Assembly: GCA_943736015.1 (NCBI GenBank)
Contig: OX031059.1
Span: forward strand, 50,789,159 to 50,853,158
Direction of reading: 5' to 3'
Origin: Tridacna crocea
Taxonomy: Eukaryota; Mollusca; Bivalvia; Cardiida; Cardiidae
DNA length: 64,000 nt
The notes below the pieces were generated by a model, which searched no databases, was not told the DNA's origin, and saw nothing but the letters and a program-made list of their open reading frames with translations. The position numbers were made by a program, and so were the translations under genes. This document shows, one piece after another, positions 56,854 to 64,000 of this stretch (position 1 is the first letter of the stretch; each line of letters begins with the position of its first letter).

Positions 56854-59800
56854 AGAGCAAGCTGGATAGGATATGGTTGTCGAAGACTCCCATTTCTAGT
56901 CGCTGTCATTTTTTTTTCAGAGTTACTGTCAGTCCGTTTGGTGAATGGAACCACGTACAGTGGCGACGTGGAATTATTTGTAAACGGCTATTGGGGCGCC
57001 ATCTGTGATGAAAACTGGGACCAGTTGGACGCCGATGTCGTTTGCAGGATGATAGGATACAATAGGTAACAGATCTTATTGAAATTCATTTAACTCTTTA
57101 ACAAATAACAAAATTTTAGACTGGTCCAAATTGAAAGCATTTGCAGATGACAAAATAAAAGTGACTGAAAGTTTGAGGAAGATCAAAGCTGTACGGATTC
57201 TTGATATCGAACAGCCAGTTTAGATAATACGTCACAAGCGACCGACACATAGGGTTGGGAAAGAGGTTGGTATCTAGCCACTGGTTGTTTAGTGATCATG
57301 CAGAAGGAGGAAGTAAAGCAAAAGTCATGGAAACAAGCAATTTCGTTGAAATGATACGGCTACCCCTCACCGAAAAAAGACTTTTTTTTAATACAGATCT
57401 AGTAGAGGTATTGCGGCATGTACATGTGGCCTTTTTGTTATTGGTCCATGATGAAATTATACATAAGGCCCTTTTTCCATGGCACAGCGTTTAACCAATT
57501 ACCACACAATCCCTACTTTTGATGCCCCTGAGAGAGAAGTCTTTTGAAAACCCTGTGGGAAAAGGAGAAAATGCTGGTAACCAGCATTTTCTCCTTTTCC
57601 CACAGTGTTTTCTACCCTTCCCAGAACAAATTTCAATTTTTCAGTCACATTTATTTTGTCGTCTGCAAATGCTTTCAATTTGGACCAGTCTAAATTTTTC
57701 TCTTGTGGTAATGGGTTAACTGAATAAAAAATATGTGCGAAGTATAATTATGTATTGCACGCACACGTGGTCTTATTGTTACTCCTTAATGAGATTATAC
57801 ATTGAGTCCCCCTTTTCCATAATATGGCATTTCAATAATGAAAACAAATAATGGAAATATACATCAAGCCAACTTTTTTCATGACACAACATTATATCTG
57901 GAAAAAAAAATGCATTAATGGACTATCCAAAAGAAGACATGCATGAAATTTCTGTCCGGTAGTTAAAGAAAAATACCTCAAATCCCATTTTTGCAAAACA
58001 CAACATTAAACAATAATGATAATAATAAATCGATATCAGGGGACTGTGATAAGGGACACCCATATGAAGGTTCATCAATTTTCATCAATGACTTTGATTT
58101 AAAGAGATACTGGTCAATAATGGAAATATTCACGAGTCCCATTATAGATTATGGTAGTACCATTCTAATGGAAAACAGCTATTTCCACTGAATTATATAT
58201 TATTATCCTGAAAAAATTGCTATGATTGAAAATGAGTATCGTTGTATCCTTCTTAGAATTATCATTTATACATTTAGGGCCACTCTATTCTCATTACAAA
58301 GGGAGATAATAATTACCCCTGTTTACTGAAAACTAATAAAGATATCAAAAAATGATTTCAAGATGGGCATCATAGGATTTCTGATTGGTTAGAAATGTGC
58401 AAAAATATTATATCGGTGTAAATCCAAATATTATATCGGTGTAAATCCTTACTTATCTACTAATAAGAAATTTCATTCCATTTTGCACTAGAAGCATCAG
58501 GATTGGAATACCTTTAAACGCTGATATCATAAGGAACATGTGTATGAATGTCTATCAGTTTTCATCAAAGATTTTAAAAGATATCTGTCTGCAAAGGTGG
58601 ACAAACAGATGGTCATTGATCCATGATGATACTACATTAAACCCTTTTCCATGACATGAGATTTCATTAAATAAAAAACAACAAATGATGATTGGTTTGT
58701 GACGTGTGGACAAGGCAATTTCTAACGGAAAAATGGTCATTTTTCTTTAAAGGTTTTCGAGTTATAGAGGAATTGCACGAAAGTATAGGTAAAACGAGTA
58801 AAAAAACAAATGAAAATCAAAGGGAAATAACGAAAAAATATACAAGCCAGAGTTATGGTTCTTGTGCATGATACTTTGTCTCATGGTGCTTTCCAAATGT
58901 GTGAAGTTTTATCAAAATATCTCAAAAGGTTTAGAGTTATATAGCGGACAGGATTTGGGACGGAAAATTATCAAAGTGAAATAACTCGACAAAAATCGAG
59001 CCAGAGTTATGGTTCTTGTACATGAACCTTTGTCTCATGGTGCTTTACAAATGTGTGAAGTTTTATCAAAATATCGTAAAGGTTTTTGAATAATAGAGCT
59101 GACAAGATTTGACCCTGGTGGGCGAGACATGATAAAATTAACTCAATGTAAGAGAGTTTTTCGATCAATATATTCGAAAGACAAAATGCATTTTTCATGC
59201 AGTATGATTGTCATGTTATCGACACTACAAAATCAACTACCCATGTATAGTAGTTCTGAGCCTGAAGTACCATAAGTTTACTGTATAGGATTTTACGATG
59301 ACACGTGACTGAAAACATTTAAGCTGCTGATAAAACAGGTCTAAGGTGCATATAAAAACTGTACATGTGACTCGTGGTCTGTGAAAGGTGGATTAATGCA
59401 TCTGCTAAAATCATAGACCAGTTTTAGGCTGCTTAGTCTGCACACATACATGTACATTAAAATCTTAACCCTTTCCCAAACGACAGATTTTAGACTGTAC
59501 TAAACTCAAAGAGTTTGCAAACGACAATTTCAAATTTGATAAAAATGGCAGAAAGTTCTCCAAATAGGTAGAAAACACTGTGGGAAAAGGAGAAATTGCT
59601 CGTTACCAGCAATTTCTCCTTTTCCCACAGTGTTTTCAAAAGACTTGTACTGCAGACACGTAAAAACAAGGATTTGTTTGGGAAAGGGTTAATTCATATA
59701 AATTGTTGTAAAGGTCCCGGTCAGTTCGCACTGGTCACGTTACGAACGCTCCATTCCTAACCAGTAGCGTGGCTTGTACGGGAACGGAGGATTCTATATT

Positions 59801-62250
59801 TGAATGTTCAAGGCTCCAGTCCTATCTAAATTTTGGATGTGACTACAACAGAGCTGCAGGGGTCGACTGTGAAATGGGTAAGATGGGTTTAACGCTTTAC
59901 CAAACGGCAAAATTTTAGACTGGCCCAAATTGACAGCATGATTTGCAGACGACAAAATAAAAGTGACCGAAAATTTGAGGAAGGGAAGAAGACATTGGGG
60001 GAAAAGGAGAAAATGCTGGTTACCAGCATTTTCTCATAATGTTTTCAAAAGGCTTCTTTCCGATGGTCGTTAAAAGTCGGGATCGTGTGATAAAGGGTTA
60101 AGCTTTTCACAAATGAAAAAAAAAATCTAGACTGATTTATTTTCATAGCAGTTGCAGAAGGCAAATTAAATATCCATGGTTAGAATCATATGAGATTTGT
60201 CACTGAAAAAAATAGAAAACTTCTTGGAAAAAGTAGAATATGCTGGTTACCAGCATAATTCTCCTTTTCGCACAGTGTTGTTTAAAACTATCATATCAAG
60301 GTCGTTAAAGAAATGTTATTGTGTGAAGAGAAAATTGATCGTGGTAACCGACCTTTACCCCCTTTCCCACTATGTTTCGCGTTCCTTTTGAGGTTAAATT
60401 TCATTATTTCCGTCACATATACTCGTATTCATTTTGTCGTTTTCACAAGATTTGATTTGGACAAGTCTAAACACTGTCACCTTAGACTAGTGTAGATAAA
60501 AAAAGTTATTATGCCTCTGAAGTTTTAGATTTAAACACTTTTTTTTTGTTTATGCCTCGCCGAATCAGACGGCCGGTGTTATGATGAAGAATTACATCAA
60601 TTTTGAATTGGTCTTTGTACCCTTGTTCTCGCTGTTTCATACAAGATTGAGCAAGATTTCTCCATGGAAAATCATGTGTATGTGTAGCACCTTGATTGGT
60701 AACCTTTGGTTTAGAAAGGGAAAAATGGTCAATTCTTGGGAAGAAGCTCATGGACCAAGCTCAAATTCAAAGTTATGATCATTGAATGGTTGGTCCTGTG
60801 CGTTAACAACTGTGCTACAGGGTGCGTCTATTTATAGAAACCTGCTTCTCGTTGTCAGCTCGGCTGTTATTGAAGCAATCGACGCTCAAGATGTCGTCAT
60901 AACCGTATCGTGGTCAGCACTCTCACATCTCTATTCTTACTATTTAAGATTTTTTCTTCTACCTAGCTTATCGTTTTACCATTAAGGGATAAATCCATAC
61001 TGAAACGGTTGGTAACTCTAAACACTTTTTGATAAAGATATGCCACCTTTTTATTCAGAATTTTAATGAAAAAGTACCTGCAACTGAGTGTTTTCAGCGG
61101 CATCCGGGCCCGTATTCAACAACCATTCTTGAGAACATTCAAAGTCTTGTATTCCTAGCTTTTCTAAATTTGTAAGTAATACAACTTCTGATTGGCTAAA
61201 CCGAATGGTTTAGCCAATCAGAAGTTGTGTTACTTACAAATGTAGAAAGTTCTGGAGAATAAGACAGAGAACGTTCTTAAGAATGATTGGTGAATACGGG
61301 TCCCGGTCCTCTTATTTCTGTTGTACAGGTATACGCCTGACAGGTAGCACAACGAACGATAGAGGACGGGTTGAGGTCCAACATAAAGGCGAATGGGGCA
61401 CAATATGTGATCCCAACTGGACAGCACAGGATGCAGAAGTTACCTGCAGAATGCTGGGAATGAGGCAAGGCATTTATTTTGATCTTTGTAAACCTTTTAC
61501 CATTTGACAAATGTTTAGGATTGCACAAATGATATTTAAACAGCTGTTTTCAACATTAATGATTCAGTTTCAAACCAGGCGTGGCTTGAATTATATATTA
61601 TCTTGCTTATTGTCTTTGAAAACGGCACAATTATTTACATATATACAAGAAAAGCAGAAAATGCACGCATCCAACGGTGGCATTAGACGTCGTGAAAATT
61701 GGCGCCTTTCACAACTCCAGTTGCCTTTACAGCCACTTTAGGTCGAGATATGCGATGCAAAACGTGATATAAATATCTATGTCGAAAAAATTGTGGTAGA
61801 CGAAGAAACAGCGTTTAATTAGCAGTTCCATCTATTGCACATATGCTTTCAAAAAGTCTGCTGCTGGACGGAAAAGATCCACAGGAGACAATTACTAGTA
61901 GTCGAGTACATAAATGAACGAGTATTTTACTTCACTTTCATGCAAAACAATTAAAAAGGTTTTCAATCACCAAACCTTCATTTTCAAGTACTGCGTATTA
62001 TACCACTCTCGGAATTCAAAGTCGACCGGGAAACAATCACAATTTTGAGTGTCACATCAGTATTTTGGTTGGTTTCAGAGGCGGTAGACCAGTTCCTCGT
62101 GCCACTTTTGGTTCTGGTACCGGCCGAGTGATTCTGTCTAACATCCTTTGTTATGGAGCGGAAAACCATCTGATGGAATGTCGACACACTCCGTTCCGGG
62201 TTCATACATGTGATCATAGTAACGATGTCGGTGTTGTTTGTGACAAATAG
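56589..62250 (+). CDS. Secreted protein with two SRCR domains, five exons
   Basis: Exons 56589-56805, 56921-57065, 59714-59877, 61329-61464 and 62079-62250 give about 277 aa. Residues 1-23 look like a signal peptide (MGAVLYLLVLATSF core). Then come three cysteines or so and a short heptad-like stretch (SLQRTLTSLQTTLNSLKKDV). Two SRCR domains follow, each split over two exons with a phase-2 intron inside and a phase-1 intron before it. Domain 1 starts VRLVNGTTYSGDVELF and has WGAICDENW and VVCRMIGY. Domain 2 starts IRLTGSTTNDRGRVEVQ and has WGTICDPNW and VTCRMLG. Each has six cysteines, the group A pattern. Ends VVCDK-stop. SRCR proteins bind microbial or host polyanions and are greatly expanded in bivalves; an immune recognition role is family-based inference. 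Another ATG at 56601 has a better context and would remove four residues. It runs divergent to RPS28, 2.5 kb away. Confidence 0.9.
56815..56852 (+). repeat. CT microsatellite in SRCR intron 1
   Basis: About 18 CT units, starting 9 bp after the donor GTAAAT. The whole intron is only 115 bp, so length variation could affect splicing. Confidence 0.95.
56921..57065 (+). CDS. SRCR gene exon 2 (first half of domain 1)
   Basis: Follows TTTTTTTCAG and codes ELLSVRLVNG to CRMIGYN, ending AATAG/GTAACAG in phase 2. The next 2.6-kb intron is filled with repeats. Confidence 0.9.
57085..57180 (-). repeat. TTAA MITE, left flank only
   Basis: TTTAACTCTTTAACAAATAAC to GTGACTGAAAGTTTGAGG, cut before the core. 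Begins 20 bp after SRCR exon 2. Confidence 0.8.
57330..58700 (-). repeat. Third, diverged copy of the ~155-bp array
   Basis: CAAGCAATTTCGTTGAAATG, TGTACATGTGGCCTTTTTGT and ATTGGTCCATGATGAAATTA match 46750-46870. Later units (57800-57900, 58620-58680) are diverged. A TTAA MITE (57491-57719) is inserted. Lies in SRCR intron 2. Confidence 0.75.
57491..57719 (+). repeat. TTAA MITE copy in SRCR intron 2
   Basis: Both TTAA ends and intact core; inserted in the array copy, right after CCATGGCACAGCG. Confidence 0.92.
58820..59130. repeat. ~145-bp direct repeat, two units
   Basis: AGCCAGAGTTATGGTTCTTG then TTTGTCTCATGGTGCTTT and GTGTGAAGTTTTATCAAAAT occur at about 58845 and 58990. Typical of bivalve dispersed repeats. 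Confidence 0.8.
59465..59692 (-). repeat. TTAA MITE, CTCGTTACCAG subtype, near-perfect
   Basis: Both TTAA ends and core TTGCTCGTTACCAGCAA. Flanks are AAAGAGTTTGCAAACGAC and GTACTGCAGACACGTAAAA. It stops 22 bp before SRCR exon 3, which may explain that exon's poor acceptor. Confidence 0.92.
59714..59877 (+). CDS. SRCR gene exon 3 (second half of domain 1)
   Basis: Codes SRSVRTGHVTNAPF to NRAAGVDCEM, with cysteines in VACTGTED, FECSRL, FGCDYN and VDCEM. The acceptor is TTGTAAAG, a poor one. The frame and cysteine spacing fix the exon despite this. Donor ATGG/GTAAGA. Confidence 0.88.
59889..60500. repeat. Run of TTAA MITE copies in SRCR intron 3
   Basis: 59889-60101 ('-'; one core arm partly deleted), 60098-60325 (sharing TTAA, diverged) and 60340-60490 (right part). 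The first begins 12 bp after SRCR exon 3. Confidence 0.8.
60501..61104. other. Rest of SRCR intron 3
   Basis: No exon or known repeat. ORFs here lack any recognisable domain. Confidence 0.5.
61105..61304. mobile_element. CCAAT-box palindromic MITE, copy 4
   Basis: Best preserved copy: GGGCCCGTATTCAACAACC and mirror, perfect centre ATTGGCTAAACCGAATGGTT...TAGCCAATCAG. It ends 24 bp before SRCR exon 4, so the exon's pyrimidine tract is the first sequence outside the element. Confidence 0.92.
61329..61464 (+). CDS. SRCR gene exon 4 (first half of domain 2), GC donor
   Basis: Follows TTGTACAG and codes IRLTGSTTNDRGRVEVQHKG to CRMLGM, ending ATGAG/GCAAGG. The donor is GC, not GT. The nearest downstream GT would create a TAG at the junction, whereas the GC site restores phase 2 exactly as in domain 1. 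Confidence 0.88.
62079..62250 (+). CDS. SRCR gene exon 5 (second half of domain 2, stop)
   Basis: Follows TTGGTTTCAG and codes GGRPVPRATFGSGTGRVILS to GVVCDK, then TAG. The cysteines lie in ILCYGAE, MECRH, HTCDH and VVCDK. A TATAAA about 30 bp past the stop is the only weak polyadenylation-like hexamer seen. Confidence 0.92.
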
Positions 62251-62599
62251 TCTTTAGCACACCATCAGTAAACATTTGTTATAAAACAGAACCGCTTTTC
62301 CCTGTTCAATTATTTTCCATTTATCTTCCTGAAATGACTATTGTTTTAAATGTCCCTGTCCGTTTCGAGGGCAAGTTTCGTTGTCTTTTGTAGTTTTACT
62401 ACAGAAATGATGACCTGCTGGGTATAATGCATCGTGGATATCTGCACAGCAGCCCACCACCCCACCCCCTCTCCATCCCCTTACCTGTTGCCATCGCGGT
62501 GATCTTTCTTAAATCAGCTAAATTGTTTGCGTGCTATTTTCTTTTCATTTAATGACCGAAGTCAATTCACACTCCATGGATGCTTCTGCAACCAGTTAG
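62251..62599. other. SRCR 3' flank
   Basis: Contains a C-rich run (CCCACCACCCCACCCCCTCT) near 62455. No strong polyadenylation hexamer. Confidence 0.4.
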
Positions 62600-62825
62600 A
62601 CCTTCTTTACCAATCGACAAATTTTAGACTTGTCCAAATTTAAAGTATTTGCAGACGACAAATTAAACGAGACTGAAAAATTGAAACTTGACTTTGATGA
62701 GAAGAAAACATTGTGGGAAAAGGAGAAAATGCTGGTCACCAGCATTTTCTCCTTTTCCCACAATGTTTTCAGAAGGCTTCTTCCTCTGGGTCGTAAAAAC
62801 CGGGGATTGTTTAGTAAAGGGTTGA
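62600..62825 (-). repeat. TTAA MITE copy
   Basis: Starts CTTCTTTACCAATCGAC; core GCTGGTCACCAGC; ends TTTAGTAAAGGGTTGAA. Confidence 0.88.
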
Positions 62826-62859
62826 AATGACCATTCACTGAGCATGCTCGAGATATTCT

Positions 62860-63075
62860 CCCCGATATCGGGGAGAGTGATGCGTCATTTAAGACAGGTC
62901 GAATCTTCGAGGAATATGACATGTACGGACAACGAATTTGGGCATTCTGGGTACAGAAGCGGAGTAATTTTTTGAAACAACAACCGTTACTTCGAATTTC
63001 AAATGAGATAAACGTTTACACAATAAAACGCCACCAGGAGCCGTTCATTCAGCTACGATCGGCTGGCATGTAGCC
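62860..63075 (+). repeat. Dispersed repeat R4, copy 2
   Basis: GTGATGCGTCATTTAAGACA, GGTCGAATCTTCGAGGAATA, then ACAACCGTTACTTCGAATTT and ACGCCACCAGGAGCC. Same blocks at 63370 and, reordered, at 15795. Confidence 0.65.
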
Positions 63076-63093
63076 CAGATGCACCGACTATTT

Positions 63094-63301
63094 ATTAACC
63101 CTTTACCTGATATGCCAATTTGAGGCTGGTCCACTTCAGCAGCAAATAAAGATATGATGTCAAAAATATGGACAAATTAGGATACAAATAGCTGATTGAG
63201 TTGAAAACATTGTGGGAGCAATTCCTCCTTTTCCCACAATGTTTTCAAAAGCTGTCTGTTGTTGATATGTCAAAATGAGTATCTATGGAGTAAAGGGTTA
63301 A
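63094..63301 (-). repeat. TTAA MITE, hybrid of main type and subtype C
   Basis: Left end TTAACCCTTTACCTGATATG and right end ATGGAGTAAAGGGTTAA (subtype C). The core is reduced to GGGAGCAATTCCTCC. Confidence 0.8.
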
Positions 63302-63369
63302 AACAGCCCCTACATGCTTGGGTAATAGGCTAATAGCTTCTATGTAAGCCCTTCTTTTCCCAAATATAC

Positions 63370-63725
63370 GGGGGATCGGTGATGCATCATAGACATGTCG
63401 AATGTTCGACGAATATGACATGCGTAGTCAACACGCGTTGTTTATATACGTCATTAAAATTAAAGTTTCAATCTTGTGGATTTAGTTTGACTGTGTTTAA
63501 GTCTTCTTGCAATAAACCAACCGTCTGGTTGTCAAGGAAGATGAAGTACAGATACAGTCCGACTTTTTCAACATGTGGAGCATTAGCTAGTAGATCTCTG
63601 ACATTCTACAAATACACATCGATTTGATTTGGGCATGTTAGGTACAGAAGCAGTGTAATTTTTCAAAACAACAACCGGCTTACTTTGAATTTCAAAATGA
63701 ACTAAACGTTTACCCAACAAGAAAA
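63370..63725 (+). repeat. Dispersed repeat R4, copy 3
   Basis: GTGATGCATCATAGACATGT, CGAATGTTCGACGAATATGA and ACAACCGGCTTACTTTGAAT. The middle is longer than in copy 2. Confidence 0.6.
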
Positions 63726-63912
63726 AGTTGATGCAAAGCATCAAAGTCGCCGCAAAAAAAATTTGTTTAATGCTTCAAGAAAGCCAGGGTAAGTAAGTAA
63801 ATGTCAGTTTTCATCAGCAGATTTTTTAACACATTATGAAATTATGTGAATAGTAACCTATATCAAAACTTGTCTTCTGTTACAGTATCTAATACCCTAG
63901 CACAGCGCTCTC

Positions 63913-64000
63913 TTAGCTCTTTTCCAAACGACAAATATCAGACTCTTCCAAATTCAAAGAGTTGGCAGATGACAATTTAAAAAGCTGCAAAAATGGTGGA
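63913..64000 (-). repeat. TTAA MITE, CTCGTTA subtype, cut by window end
   Basis: CTCTTTTCCAAACGACAAAT, then TTCAAAGAGTTGGCAGATGA. The core lies beyond the window. Confidence 0.8.

Noticed and set aside
56803..57069. Alternative SRCR exon reading through the CT microsatellite (SISLSLSLSL)
   Set aside because: Splicing GTTG/GTAAAT to TTTTTCAG/AG keeps phase and removes the repeat. The read-through frame starts without a leader and has no support.

Overview
The window is eukaryotic nuclear DNA, almost certainly from a bivalve mollusc. The protein-coding genes are split by spliceosomal introns and the DNA is AT-rich. It also carries short repeats I associate with bivalve genomes: AAGGGAAATAACTC-type motifs, a GACGGACGGAC...CCCTCCGCCT element at about 48.65 kb, and GCAGGCTGATCC-type elements. 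A venerid clam such as Mercenaria would fit, but the species is inference.

Four genes can be rebuilt from exons. (1) UROD, uroporphyrinogen decarboxylase, on the minus strand, 36712 down to 15541: ten coding exons, 370 codons plus stop. (2) An SGNH/GDSL-type hydrolase of 174 aa, minus strand, 34596-33748, lying inside UROD intron 1. (3) RPS28, ribosomal protein eS28, minus strand, 54077-51009: three exons, 67 aa. (4) A secreted protein with two scavenger-receptor cysteine-rich (SRCR) domains, plus strand, 56589-62250: five exons, about 277 aa. Partial or broken genes are the last exon of an unrecognised gene with a perfect 13-residue repeat (3877-4451, +), an exon-like fragment of an RNA 2'-phosphotransferase (Tpt1/KptA family) at 9.5-9.8 kb (-), and a decayed Tc1/mariner transposase at 2.5-3.2 kb (+).

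Layout. 0-1.2 kb is an array of ~155-bp repeats that returns inverted at 46.75-48.35 kb and in part at 57.3-58.7 kb. 2.2-7.9 kb holds palindromic MITEs, the Tc1 relic and the repeat-protein exon. 7.93-10.84 kb is element A, with ~650-bp inverted arms, ~10-bp target duplications and the Tpt1-like fragment inside. 15.5-36.7 kb is UROD. Its 10-kb first intron contains element B (27705-30526, ten copies of GTTACGGATGTTAG) and element C (30550-36520, satellite arms built on TACCGAATTA, 10-bp target duplication, the SGNH gene inside). 37-51 kb is repeat-rich with no gene recognised. 51-54 kb is RPS28 and 56.6-62.3 kb is the SRCR gene. The rest is repeats.

The dominant repeat is a ~228-bp MITE family with TTAA at both ends (probably piggyBac-related) and a central palindrome of about 65 bp. 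I count more than 60 full or partial copies, in introns and between genes. Several elements are nested inside one another, so relative ages can be read. The most unusual content is elements A and C: two transposon-like units of similar plan, each enclosing host-type coding sequence.
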